Shown: positions 23,073 to 33,173, numbered from the stretch's first letter. The stretch is DNA of 64,000 nt from Glaciecola sp. (GCA_029251505.1 JAQXDG010000089.1:1-64000); one strand, 5' to 3'. Notes: generated by a model from the letters alone, not told the origin. Program-made: numbers and translations.

Positions 23073-23810
23073 TTAAAAACTCCACTGCAAACCGGCACGC
23101 AAAGTGTGATCTTTACTATCACCGTTAAAGCCTTTAATAAATGCTAATTCCCACTTCAGTTGTTGCTGCGGACTAAACTTTTTGACACCCATAAAACCGG
23201 GGCCAATGCCAAAAAAATCCTTGTCAGTGTACAACTCTAACGCAGGTTGAAAAGCGGGTCTAAGACGATAACGATATTGCATTCTAAATTCGCTTTCTAA
23301 TACCGAATCAATGGCTTGCCCAAAGACGTATTTAACAATGAGATTCGTCGCTAAATGAGTCCGACCAAATTGTTTTTCATTGATCAAGCCAATACTCGTT
23401 TTAAAATGATCGACTTTGCGGGACTTTTCTATTTCAAAGATAAAAGCCGTATCAGCCCAGTACTGACCTTGCTCACCGAGCATCCATCGTGCTTCCACTT
23501 CATATTCAGCCAAACTGACATTTTCTAGCTCATCACGTTCAGCACTTAAAAACACTTCTACCATGAATCCTTCAGTAAACGCATGCCCATAACCGACTCG
23601 ATGAAATAACTCATTGCCGGTATCCGTTTTACGAGAAACCAAGCGCCACTCAATATCACGCTCAAAGGGAAGGATATTCGGTTTGTAGACTTTATCCACA
23701 ACAATATCAGCATAACTGGTTGTGCTTGCCATGATCATGCTCGCAAGTAGCAACCACCCGAGCGCGCTAGCAAACGATTGTTGTAGTGTTAATTGTTGTT
23801 CACGACACAT
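23073..23810 (-). CDS. Hypothetical outer-membrane-like protein
   Basis: Signal peptide, beta-rich, terminal aromatic LRAGLQWSF; overlaps the FTR1-like gene by 11 nt. Confidence 0.65.
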   Translation of the reverse strand: MCREQQLTLQQSFASALGWLLLASMIMASTTSYADIVVDKVYKPNILPFERDIEWRLVSRKTDTGNELFHRVGYGHAFTEGFMVEVFLSAERDELENVSLAEYEVEARWMLGEQGQYWADTAFIFEIEKSRKVDHFKTSIGLINEKQFGRTHLATNLIVKYVFGQAIDSVLESEFRMQYRYRLRPAFQPALELYTDKDFFGIGPGFMGVKKFSPQQQLKWELAFIKGFNGDSKDHTLRAGLQWSF

Positions 23811-24576
23811 ACGATTTCTCTTTTCTTAAATACGATTTGGCGTAGATGAACCGCCATCCCCATGCTGCGCCAAATACCAACACGAACAGGTATACACTTA
23901 ACTCCAAGACACTTAGCGTGGCATTGATCCCCATTAAAGCATGCACTAGCACACCCAATACCGACGATTCATTGAACCATTGGCTCATATCCACCAGCGG
24001 ATCGGTCCAGGTTAACCAGCCAATTTGCGCTAGCCACTGTTCAATCAGCACGACTCGTCCGGCAATGAATAACCATAACACAGCCCAAACCACATAACGC
24101 CTAGAGAGCACATACACTGCCAGTAAGTACCAACATATCGCCAATGCTAGACTGACTAACGCCCCCAAACTTAACCCTGTCAATAAGACGGTCAAAGAAG
24201 TATTCGGAGCGTGTGATTTGGTCAGGACATAGAGCCATAAAGATGTACTTTGTGGAAGGTGAATCAACACCGTAGCCACGACTATCAACATCAATGTACA
24301 GCGATTCACGGGACGGTGAGGATAACGAAAAAAACCAATAGAAATTACGACTGACACGAATACGGTAAAACTGTAAAACCATTCCAATGTATCAATCGGC
24401 AACACATTAATGATGGTATTAATATTGACACCAAACAAGACCAAAATGAGAATACTGACCAACGTCACACTGCGCTTAAAGCCTGCTACAGGCGGTCGTA
24501 AAATATAAATCAAACTAATAAACCAGAATACTGGCAAACACACTTTCAAGCTCAGGATTGCACTACTTATTAGCAT
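23800..24576 (-). CDS. FTR1-like integral membrane permease, degenerate
   Basis: N-terminus LISSAILSLKVCLPVFWFISL and C-terminus LVDMSQWFNESSVLGVLVHALMGINATLSVLELSVYL resemble FTR1-family proteins; start ATG 24576 overlaps the cupredoxin stop. Confidence 0.6.
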   Translation of the reverse strand: MLISSAILSLKVCLPVFWFISLIYILRPPVAGFKRSVTLVSILILVLFGVNINTIINVLPIDTLEWFYSFTVFVSVVISIGFFRYPHRPVNRCTLMLIVVATVLIHLPQSTSLWLYVLTKSHAPNTSLTVLLTGLSLGALVSLALAICWYLLAVYVLSRRYVVWAVLWLFIAGRVVLIEQWLAQIGWLTWTDPLVDMSQWFNESSVLGVLVHALMGINATLSVLELSVYLFVLVFGAAWGWRFIYAKSYLRKEKSYVS

Positions 24577-25012
24577 CTTCCCCCCCTTTATCAGGTTGTG
24601 TGTTGAGGCTGTTGGATTGTTGCTGTGCTTTATATTCATGTAATGGTAATACGACAAGCGAACCACGCGCGGTATCAGGGTGATATTCACCAATAAAACC
24701 ATATTCGCCAGACGCTAATTTAGGTAAATAGATGATGGTAGGACGATTGGGGAAAATCACTTTTTCACGGTTTAATGCAAAACTATCAAACTCTTCTGGT
24801 GTCGTATCCAGATTATGTATAATTAATTGAATCGGTGAATTTTCTGGTACATAAATTCGACTTGGATAAAATAAATGTTGCTCAATGGTGATACGTTGGA
24901 TCACCGTGCCCGCGCCCATTAATAAGGGTATAGATAGCAGTACGCTGCTTAATCCAAGCGTTTTCAAGATGTTTACTAGGGCGCTGCTGGTGCTTAATGT
25001 TTGCTGGTACAT
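24563..25012 (-). CDS. Cupredoxin-domain protein (EfeO/P19 type)
   Basis: IIHNLDTTPEEFDSFALNREKVIFP, YGFIGEYHPDTARGSLVV; N-terminal hydrophobic segment. Confidence 0.82.
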   Translation of the reverse strand: MYQQTLSTSSALVNILKTLGLSSVLLSIPLLMGAGTVIQRITIEQHLFYPSRIYVPENSPIQLIIHNLDTTPEEFDSFALNREKVIFPNRPTIIYLPKLASGEYGFIGEYHPDTARGSLVVLPLHEYKAQQQSNSLNTQPDKGGEDANK

Positions 25013-25017
25013 CTCGA

Positions 25018-26367
25018 TTACGCCCGCTTGACAGGTAAGTGCATAGCAACACACAACCCCCCTAACGCAGTACTATTTCTAAACTGAATGTCGCCATAGT
25101 GCACATCAACAATTTGTTTGACCAATGCCAGCCCTAATCCTGCACCTTGAATTTGTTTATGTTGGGGACCACGATAAAAACGCTGACTCATTTGTGTTAA
25201 TAATTGCTGATTTAACGGTTCGCCTTCATTTTCTACACGTATTTCTATGGTCGGTTTAGCTGCCATCACTAAACGCAGTGTCACCAAAATATTAGAGTAG
25301 CTATTGGCATATTTATTGGCATTGAGGATCAAATTAATAAATACCGTAGAGAGTAATTCGCTCTCCGACTCTATCGAAAAATCCTCCGGTAAATCACACT
25401 GCAATTCAATATTTTGGTGTTTTTGTAATAATTGCGGATACACTTCACTAATTACATCTTGCATCAAATGCTCTATTGCCACTGGATGCCATTTAATTTG
25501 ATGTTGATCAGGGTGCGTTTGTGACAATAATAAGAGTTGGTTGACTATTTTGGTTAGGCGTTTTACTTCTACTAAATTTTTACGTAATCGAGGATGGTGG
25601 GCGCTATCGATTTCTTCCATCGCATTTTGCAATGATATGGCTAAAATGCTTAAGGGGGTCCGCAACTCATGTGCCACATTGCCACTAAAACTTTGCTCGC
25701 GCTCAAGACCCGCTTGGATTTTACCTAGAAGTTGATTGATTGTGCTGACCACCGGCTCCAATTCAGTAAACTGACTATCGAGTCTTATCGGATCAAGTTG
25801 AGTCAATGCCCGCGATGACAACAATGCCGTCAATTGCTTTAACGGCCGCAAGCCCATCCTCACTGACGTAAAGATAAGTAATCCAAAAATTGGTATGGCG
25901 AGCACAAACGGTAAGATCGCCGATGTGATAAAAGCATCGGTTTTCGCCGCCCGATCCGATATTGAGTATGCAACGATAACCGTTTTATCGGCATCGACTA
26001 ACGTCAATACTCGCCAGCGATCATAATTAAAATTAGTTTCACTAAACCCTAACTCAGTGGCAATCAAGATATCCGGTGCTTGGCTAGAACGAAAAACTAG
26101 CTGTTGATCTTGCCAGACTTGTAATGCCAGATCACCTCGGTTGAATACCGTCTGCGCTTGAGGATATTGGTTATCCATATCAGGTAACCTCGATTGTGCA
26201 AAAACATTCAGTGCTAAGACACTTTGACCTAGGGCTTGAAGTTCAGCATCATAAAGCGCTTGAGTATTATTCTGTAGTTGTTTATAGCCTGCGACCACAG
26301 CGAGTGTAATCACCAAAATAATACTCGATACAAGGAGTAACGTAATAAGACGCTGGATTGACTTCAT
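25018..26367 (-). CDS. Two-component sensor histidine kinase
   Basis: NVAHELRTPLSIL H-box, GAGLGLALVKQIV G-box, two TM segments flanking a periplasmic domain. Confidence 0.93.
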   Translation of the reverse strand: MKSIQRLITLLLVSSIILVITLAVVAGYKQLQNNTQALYDAELQALGQSVLALNVFAQSRLPDMDNQYPQAQTVFNRGDLALQVWQDQQLVFRSSQAPDILIATELGFSETNFNYDRWRVLTLVDADKTVIVAYSISDRAAKTDAFITSAILPFVLAIPIFGLLIFTSVRMGLRPLKQLTALLSSRALTQLDPIRLDSQFTELEPVVSTINQLLGKIQAGLEREQSFSGNVAHELRTPLSILAISLQNAMEEIDSAHHPRLRKNLVEVKRLTKIVNQLLLLSQTHPDQHQIKWHPVAIEHLMQDVISEVYPQLLQKHQNIELQCDLPEDFSIESESELLSTVFINLILNANKYANSYSNILVTLRLVMAAKPTIEIRVENEGEPLNQQLLTQMSQRFYRGPQHKQIQGAGLGLALVKQIVDVHYGDIQFRNSTALGGLCVAMHLPVKRA

Positions 26368-26384
26368 TTATGTAACAGTTTCAT

Positions 26385-27056
26385 TTAACTAACGGCTATG
26401 TGCTTTTTAACACAGTATCCCACACCACGAATAGTATTGATAAAATCTTTTGGGAGTTTTTTCCGTAAGTTATGTACATGCACTTCAATCGCGTTACTCG
26501 ACACTTCATCGCCCCACTCATACAACATGGTTTCTAATTGAGATTTGGACACAATCCGGTCGGCGCGTTCCATTAACGCTCTCAAAATCATAAATTCTTT
26601 TTTGGGTAATGCCAGAGGGATATCTTGCACTGTCACCGCCATAGAATCGGTACGTAATCTAACATCTGCAACGTGAATATCTGAAGAGGTAACCGTGCCT
26701 AGACGCCGTTGCAACACGCGTAATCGCGCCAATAACTCATCAAGCTCAAAGGGTTTTGGTAGATAATCATCGGCACCAGCATCTAATCCTGCCACTTTAT
26801 CTGATAACTGACCTCTTGCGGTCAGAACTAATATTGGTAAGGTCAAACCCAATTTTCGGATTCTAGTTAGCACTTGCAAACCATCTATATCTGGTAATCC
26901 AAGATCTAAAATCATTAAATCAAAATCCCCATTTTGGGCTGCGACAATGGCTTGCTTACCTGACGATAAGTGTGACACCGCATAGTTCGCTTTGCGCAAT
27001 GATTGACAAATTTCATCTGCAAGTGCGAGTTCATCTTCAATAAGTAAAATATGCAT
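26385..27056 (-). CDS. OmpR-family response regulator, QseB/PmrA-like
   Basis: MHILLIEDELALADEI receiver; LPKKEFMILRALMERADRIVSKSQLETMLYEWGDEVSSNAIEVHVHNLRKKL DNA-binding domain. Confidence 0.93.
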   Translation of the reverse strand: MHILLIEDELALADEICQSLRKANYAVSHLSSGKQAIVAAQNGDFDLMILDLGLPDIDGLQVLTRIRKLGLTLPILVLTARGQLSDKVAGLDAGADDYLPKPFELDELLARLRVLQRRLGTVTSSDIHVADVRLRTDSMAVTVQDIPLALPKKEFMILRALMERADRIVSKSQLETMLYEWGDEVSSNAIEVHVHNLRKKLPKDFINTIRGVGYCVKKHIAVS

Positions 27057-27104
27057 GTGTGACGACCACTATTTTTTGATTATGGCGTATTTTATAGTAA
27101 TAAA

Positions 27105-27121
27105 CTTAACCTAAGCTTAAG
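27105..27121. promoter_or_regulatory. QseB/PmrA-type box upstream of the response regulator operon
   Basis: CTTAAC-CTAAG-CTTAAG; TACTAT on the minus strand (27094-27099) about 5 nt downstream as a possible -10. Confidence 0.6.
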
Positions 27122-27419
27122 CTTTTTTCTACCTTAAACACTGCCCTTTAGACTAGATATATCGATTTCTATTTGCTTAATATACCCGTTTTTTTTGATT
27201 TTTATCAAGGTGTTAAACATATACCGCCACATTCGTGTCTGAATTGTGCAACAACTAATAATCGCAAAATATTCATTTCATTCTAAGCTTTAAAATGAAT
27301 AGCAAAGGATGTCTGGAATTTATTAAATGCTTTTACATCGCACAAGAGCATTTAATCAATTCATACATTGGATTCTTGTCATTTTGAGTTAATGAACATA
27401 ACCAATATAAGGAATTATT

Positions 27420-27653
27420 ATGCATAAAGAGTTACATAGCTTATCGCCTCGAGAGTTTCAAGTCGCCAATCATATCACTAAGGGAATGACGAACCGAGCC
27501 ATTGGAGACAAATTGTATATTAGTGAAAGAACTGTAAAATTTCACGCGGCGAATATCTACAAGAAACTCAAGATCAAGAATCGAGCTGGGTTGATATCAG
27601 GGTACATTTCCGAGATGCAGCGAATTGAAAAACTAAGGATCAGCATTCATTGA
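27420..27653 (+). CDS. Single-domain LuxR-type HTH protein
   Basis: LSPREFQVANHITKGMTNRAIGDKLYISERTVKFHAANIYKKLKIKNRAGLI; no receiver domain. Confidence 0.85.
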   Translation: MHKELHSLSPREFQVANHITKGMTNRAIGDKLYISERTVKFHAANIYKKLKIKNRAGLISGYISEMQRIEKLRISIH

Positions 27654-27773
27654 TCGTTACGATTAAGAATGAATTCTGTGTTATCAACCCAATGTGAACA
27701 GGTGTTGATAACACAACTTATTTCATTACTAAGCAGACATATAACAATTGATTAGCGCTGATTTAATGCGATG

Positions 27774-29102
27774 CTAAAGGATATAACGACTTAGATCTTC
27801 ATTATCAACCAGCATTTCTAAATGATGGTTAACATATTTTACATCCACTTCAACTGACTCACCGCTTTTTTCTGACGCATCATAGGATATTTCTTCCATC
27901 AGACGTTCCATTACGGTGTGCAAACGGCGTGCTCCGATATTTTCGGTACGTTCATTCACTTGCCAAGCTGCTTCTGCGATACGCTGAATACCACATTCAG
28001 TGAAAGTAACCGAGACGCCTTCAGTACCTAACAATGCGACATATTGTTCTGATAATGACGCATGTGGTTCCGTTAAAATACGCACAAAATCATTGACTTC
28101 TAATGCCTGTAACTCCACGCGGATTGGTAGACGACCTTGTAATTCTGGGATCAAGTCAGATGGCTTACTCATTTGGAACGCACCTGAAGCAATAAACAAA
28201 ATATGGTCCGTTTTTACCATGCCGTGTTTCGTGGATACTGTCGATCCTTCAATTAATGGGAGTAAATCACGTTGCACCCCTTCTCGAGACACATCAGCGC
28301 TTGAATTGCCTTCGCGCTTACAAATTTTGTCAATCTCATCGATAAAGACAATTCCGGTTTGCTCTAACGCTTCAATTGCATCTTGTTTTAGATCTTCTTG
28401 ATTAACTAACTTTGCCGCTTCTTCGTCAATTAATAACTTGAACGCGTCTTTGATTGTCAGTTTTTTCTTTTTCGATTGATTACCTGATAAATTCTGAAAC
28501 ATCCCTTGTAATTGATTGGTCATATCTTCCATACCTGGAGGCGCCATTATCTCCACACCAACTTGTGGTAACGCAACATCAATTTCAATTTCTTTATCGT
28601 CTAACTTACCTTCGCGTAATTTTTTACGAAACACTTGTCGCGTGGATTTATTATCGGCATCTTGGTTTTCACCAAAGATATCTTTTGGAGGAGGGATCAG
28701 TACATCTAAAATCCGGTCTTCTGCCGCTTCTTCTGCTCTGAATTTGACCTTAGCCGTCGCCTGTTCTTTGGTCATTTTGACTGCAATATCTGTCAAATCT
28801 CGAATAATGGTTTCAACTTCTTTACCAACATAGCCAACTTCGGTAAATTTTGTCGCTTCGACTTTTATAAATGGCGCATTCGCTAGCTTTGCCAGACGAC
28901 GTGCAATTTCAGTCTTACCAACACCCGTAGGACCGATCATTAATATATTTTTCGGTGTCACTTCTTGGCGTAATGCTTCAGGTAACTGCATCCGGCGCCA
29001 ACGATTTCTTAACGCAATGGATACCGCGCGCTTGGCATCTTGTTGCCCAATAATGTGTGTGTCCAACTCATGGACGATTTCTCGGGGTGTCATAGCTGAC
29101 AT
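27774..29102 (-). CDS. hslU: ATP-dependent protease ATPase subunit HslU
   Basis: [44 protein letters not shown]-terminal DLSRYIL. Confidence 0.97.
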   Translation of the reverse strand: MSAMTPREIVHELDTHIIGQQDAKRAVSIALRNRWRRMQLPEALRQEVTPKNILMIGPTGVGKTEIARRLAKLANAPFIKVEATKFTEVGYVGKEVETIIRDLTDIAVKMTKEQATAKVKFRAEEAAEDRILDVLIPPPKDIFGENQDADNKSTRQVFRKKLREGKLDDKEIEIDVALPQVGVEIMAPPGMEDMTNQLQGMFQNLSGNQSKKKKLTIKDAFKLLIDEEAAKLVNQEDLKQDAIEALEQTGIVFIDEIDKICKREGNSSADVSREGVQRDLLPLIEGSTVSTKHGMVKTDHILFIASGAFQMSKPSDLIPELQGRLPIRVELQALEVNDFVRILTEPHASLSEQYVALLGTEGVSVTFTECGIQRIAEAAWQVNERTENIGARRLHTVMERLMEEISYDASEKSGESVEVDVKYVNHHLEMLVDNEDLSRYIL

Positions 29103-29131
29103 AATCTGTTCCTCAATACTATGCTTTGGAC

Positions 29132-29656
29132 TTAATAATCTAACGTTTCAACGGTATGGCTATGATTGGTGAAGACACAAATATCACCGGCAATCGTTAA
29201 CGCTTTGGTCGCTATCTCTTGAGCAGATAACTCAGTATTTTCCAACAATGCCGTCGCCGCAGACTGAGCAAAAGGGCCACCTGAGCCAATCGCAATTAAA
29301 TCGTGTTCAGGCTGGATCACGTCACCATTACCCGTGATCACCAACGAAGCAGTATGATCAGCGACCGCTAATAATGCTTCGAGTTTGCGTAGCATTCTAT
29401 CGGTGCGCCAATCTTTGGCTAATTCAACAGCGGCTTTAGTCAGATGACCTTGATGTTTTTCTAATTTACTTTCAAAACGCTCAAATAATGTAAAGGCATC
29501 AGCCGTGCCACCGGCAAAACCCGCAATGACTTTATCATGATATAAACGGCGTACTTTTTTAGCGTTGCCCTTCATCACGGTGTTGCCTAATGAGACTTGC
29601 CCATCTCCGGCCATAACGACTTGTTTGCCACGACGAACTGATACAATAGTAGTCAC
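29132..29656 (-). CDS. hslV: ATP-dependent protease subunit HslV
   Basis: [37 protein letters not shown]. Confidence 0.97.
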   Translation of the reverse strand: MTTIVSVRRGKQVVMAGDGQVSLGNTVMKGNAKKVRRLYHDKVIAGFAGGTADAFTLFERFESKLEKHQGHLTKAAVELAKDWRTDRMLRKLEALLAVADHTASLVITGNGDVIQPEHDLIAIGSGGPFAQSAATALLENTELSAQEIATKALTIAGDICVFTNHSHTVETLDY

Positions 29657-29776
29657 AGGTAATCCTTATATATATATCGCACACTATTGTGCCTAATAAA
29701 AACTATGTGGGGGGGAGGAATCGATAATTCAAGGCAATTAGTAATGAATTACGTTGGATTATCAACGAATAGGCAC

Positions 29777-30346
29777 TTATAAATTCCAAAACCAAATCTG
29801 ACAAGAGTTGATATTTTCACGTTGCAAAACATGACGGTCACGCTCTGCATCACGTTTTGAGTCATACGGCCCCAAAATAACCCGATACCAACCTGATTTT
29901 GAACCGCGGATCTGTGGTTCAAGCCCAACAAAAGCCATCGTTGCTCGCATCGAATCCGCTTGCTCATAAATTTTAAACGATCCGCATTGCATCAAATAGC
30001 GTTTATCTGATGTCGCCACTTCGGCTTCGATTTCTACTTCATAGCCAGGTAACGATTTAATAAACGCCCATTCTTCTTTGGGTAACTCAGGAAGAGGGTC
30101 AAGTTCATCTATATCCGGCTGGGTTACGATTTTAACCGACGGTGCTGTTGCCGGAACCACTGTTGCATCATCTTTAATCGAATATAAAAAATAAGCAAAA
30201 CCGGCTAACACCAATACCGCAAATCCTATTTTAATCTTAGGCGTGATGGAAGCAGTCGCTGATTTAGCGGGCGCTTTACGGCGATTCGACGGTGTGCCTT
30301 TTTTACGAGGAGTTGGTTTACGTTTGATATAATCTTTTTGAGCCAT
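29777..30346 (-). CDS. ftsN: SPOR-domain cell division protein, FtsN-like
   Basis: Short basic cytoplasmic N-terminus, one TM, C-terminal SPOR repeat (YLMQCGSFKIYEQADSMRATMAFVGLEPQI); priA/hslV synteny. Confidence 0.8.
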   Translation of the reverse strand: MAQKDYIKRKPTPRKKGTPSNRRKAPAKSATASITPKIKIGFAVLVLAGFAYFLYSIKDDATVVPATAPSVKIVTQPDIDELDPLPELPKEEWAFIKSLPGYEVEIEAEVATSDKRYLMQCGSFKIYEQADSMRATMAFVGLEPQIRGSKSGWYRVILGPYDSKRDAERDRHVLQRENINSCQIWFWNL

Positions 30347-30400
30347 GCGGCGTTAAAACCTGATAATAAAAAAATGTACAATACTATTGTAGTGAGTTGC

Positions 30401-32737
30401 TTAGTTAAAATCTATGTTATCTACGTCAATAGACCATCTAACTCGCAACTTGTTCGCATAATCGTTGTATTCATCCATAATCGTCGCGAGGACTTTTTGC
30501 CGCAAATCACGATACGGGCTTTGTATAATCAACATGTAACGATAGCGAGCTTGTTTTTTCTCAATTAAACATGGCACAGGTCCGACTGTCGAAATATTCG
30601 ACATGTTGCTCAATAATTGTTTCGCATATTGGAGTACTTGTATTGCACGTTGTGGATTTTCATCTTCAGCACGAAACACAACCTGAAAACTATAAGGTGG
30701 CAAGTGCGCTTGTTCGCGTTCATGCAACGCAAATCGAGCGAAATGTCCATAACCATTATTGACCAAATCTTGTAATAACGGATGCCCAGGTTGGGTGGTC
30801 TGCAAAAAGGTTTCGCCAGGTTTATCCGCCCGCCCCGCACGACCTGAAATCTGTGTAATTAACTGTGAGAGTTTTTCAGGTGCGCGAAAATCAGCACTAA
30901 ACAACGCCCCATCGACATCCATAATGACAACACAAGTCACGTGAGCAAAGTGATGACCTTTTGCCAAAATCTGCGTACCGAGTAAAATTTGATGTTCACG
31001 TTGATTGATCTGTTCAATCGTATTCGCAAGAGTTTGCTTGCCGCGCATTGAGTCAGAATCAATACGGATCGTCGAATATTGCGGAAATAACTCAGCCAAA
31101 CCTTGTTCTAGCTGCTCAGTACCCACTCCTTGCGTCATCAACTCTGTTGCACCACAAGCACTACAACGATGCGGAGCTGGGGCTTGAGCTAAACATTGAT
31201 GACACACCAAACGTGATTGCGCTTTGTGATAGGTCATCGGTTTGTCGCATGCGCGGCAATCTTCAACGTGACCGCATTGTTGACACACGACCGCAGGTGC
31301 AAATCCGCGGCGATTTATAAATAACAACACTTGATTGCCTTGTGCCAAATGCGATTGCATTACCTCTATGGTGGGAGGCGCAAGTCCATATGTGAGCGGT
31401 TGTTGGCATATATCGATTAAATTTACCGGCGCTACAGCTGCATCACCGGCTCGCTTAGCCAACACAAAATGTTGAAACTTCCCTGTCAAGGCACGCTGCA
31501 ATGTTTCTAAAACGGGCGTTGCCGTTCCTAAGATAATCGGAATTTTGTGACGTTGCGCCAGCATAATTGCCACATCACGGGCATGGTAACGCAATCCGTC
31601 TTGCTGTTTAAAGGAATCATCATGCTCTTCATCAATGATGATCATACCCAACTCAGGTAGAGGTGTGAAAATAGCAGAACGAGTCCCTATCACCAGACCA
31701 ATTTGATTTAATCGAGCTTGTTGCCACACGGCTAAGCGTTCATTGTCGCTTAATCCAGAATGTAACACACCCACATCAATACCAAAGCGTGCTTCAAAAC
31801 GCGACACGGTTTGTGGCGTTAACCCAATTTCAGGCACCAAAATTAATACTTGTTGGCCACGTTGTAATACTTGATTGATAACTTGCAAATAGACTTCTGT
31901 TTTGCCACTACCTGTTATCCCTTCTAGCAAAAAACAACCAAATTGGTCAAGTTGGCTATTGATCCCCGTAATTGCAATGGATTGCTCTATATTGGCAGAC
32001 AAGCCTGCTATCGCTTGAAAATGCGCAGCACCTGTCTGTGTAAACCAACTCCCAGCAGGCGGTACATGTGATGTTTCAACCAATATCTCTTTTTTAAGTA
32101 AAGCATTCAGAGCTGGAGAGCCAAATTGCTGACGCAACTGGGCTTTATTGATGCCAGTGACGTTTTTGTTTTGCGTATCCGGTTGTGTCTGTTCTGCGTG
32201 ATTTTCCTCGGCCTGAGTGTCCACGACTTGAGTTTGTGCAGCAACATAACACGCTAAAGCATATTGTTTAGGCGCCCGTTTTAAAGCAATCAAATCGACG
32301 GTTTGCGTCAAATCACTGCCACGTATATTTAATGCTTGTAAGGTATCGTTGAGCTGAATAACTCGTTGAGGCTTGGGGGAACTGGATACAGACTTACGCA
32401 ATGCACTTGGTAGAGCTGTTTGTAAAACCTCACCAATAGGGTGCTGATAATAGGTTGATGTCCATGTTAATAACGCCAGCCATTGCTCGGAGAGGATCCC
32501 TTTTGAGTCTAATACGGTCGTGATCGCTTTGAGTTTTGCTAGGTTAATTTCCTCGCTGTCAACAGCTTTAGCAGAAGATAGTGCTGTGCTGTCACTCTGA
32601 CATTCAACCACGATCCCGACCAACTGACGATTGGCGAAGCTCACCAATACTCTTGCCCCAATGGCAACGGGCTCGCTGTGAGTGTAATGAAAGGTTTTAC
32701 GCAGTGGAACAGGCACTGCAATTGCCAAAAATACCAT
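30401..32737 (-). CDS. priA: Primosomal protein N' (PriA helicase)
   Basis: LEGITGSGKTEVYLQ, DEEHDDSFKQQDGLRYHARDVA, paired CxxC zinc motifs. Confidence 0.96.
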   Translation of the reverse strand: MVFLAIAVPVPLRKTFHYTHSEPVAIGARVLVSFANRQLVGIVVECQSDSTALSSAKAVDSEEINLAKLKAITTVLDSKGILSEQWLALLTWTSTYYQHPIGEVLQTALPSALRKSVSSSPKPQRVIQLNDTLQALNIRGSDLTQTVDLIALKRAPKQYALACYVAAQTQVVDTQAEENHAEQTQPDTQNKNVTGINKAQLRQQFGSPALNALLKKEILVETSHVPPAGSWFTQTGAAHFQAIAGLSANIEQSIAITGINSQLDQFGCFLLEGITGSGKTEVYLQVINQVLQRGQQVLILVPEIGLTPQTVSRFEARFGIDVGVLHSGLSDNERLAVWQQARLNQIGLVIGTRSAIFTPLPELGMIIIDEEHDDSFKQQDGLRYHARDVAIMLAQRHKIPIILGTATPVLETLQRALTGKFQHFVLAKRAGDAAVAPVNLIDICQQPLTYGLAPPTIEVMQSHLAQGNQVLLFINRRGFAPAVVCQQCGHVEDCRACDKPMTYHKAQSRLVCHQCLAQAPAPHRCSACGATELMTQGVGTEQLEQGLAELFPQYSTIRIDSDSMRGKQTLANTIEQINQREHQILLGTQILAKGHHFAHVTCVVIMDVDGALFSADFRAPEKLSQLITQISGRAGRADKPGETFLQTTQPGHPLLQDLVNNGYGHFARFALHEREQAHLPPYSFQVVFRAEDENPQRAIQVLQYAKQLLSNMSNISTVGPVPCLIEKKQARYRYMLIIQSPYRDLRQKVLATIMDEYNDYANKLRVRWSIDVDNIDFN

Positions 32738-32924
32738 GTCTACTTATTTTTATCGTTTTTATTGACCAATAAGGCGATTATACTTGATCAAAGGACTAAG
32801 TTACATTATTATGCGCGTCCATTTTGCGACTCATTGCGTGTGCGGTGAGTCATGTTAATTATTGCGTATGGTGTACAGCTTCGGGTTGTATAGCGATACG
32901 GCCTAAATTTATAAGGTAACCCCT

Positions 32925-33137
32925 ATGAAACAAGATATCCATCCTAAGTACGCTGAAATCACTGCAACCTGTTCTTGTGGTAACGTAATCAAGATCCGTT
33001 CTACTGTAGGTAAAGATTTAAACCTAGACGTATGTTCTGCTTGTCACCCGTTCTACACAGGTAAGCAACGTAATGTTGATACAGGTGGTCGTGTTGATAA
33101 GTTCAACAAGCGTTTCTCTGCACTTAGCAAAAAATAA
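32925..33137 (+). CDS. rpmE: 50S ribosomal protein L31 (zinc-binding form)
   Basis: [20 protein letters not shown]...[15 protein letters not shown]. Confidence 0.97.
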   Translation: MKQDIHPKYAEITATCSCGNVIKIRSTVGKDLNLDVCSACHPFYTGKQRNVDTGGRVDKFNKRFSALSKK

Positions 33138-33173
33138 AAATGATTCGCTGCTAGCAGCCAATACATTCTTCTC

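Noticed and set aside
28000-28401. 133-aa plus-strand ORF inside hslU
   Set aside because: Antisense shadow of a highly conserved gene; no recognisable domain.
29706-29717. Short G-run upstream of hslV
   Set aside because: A single homopolymer, with no further G tracts to form a quadruplex.
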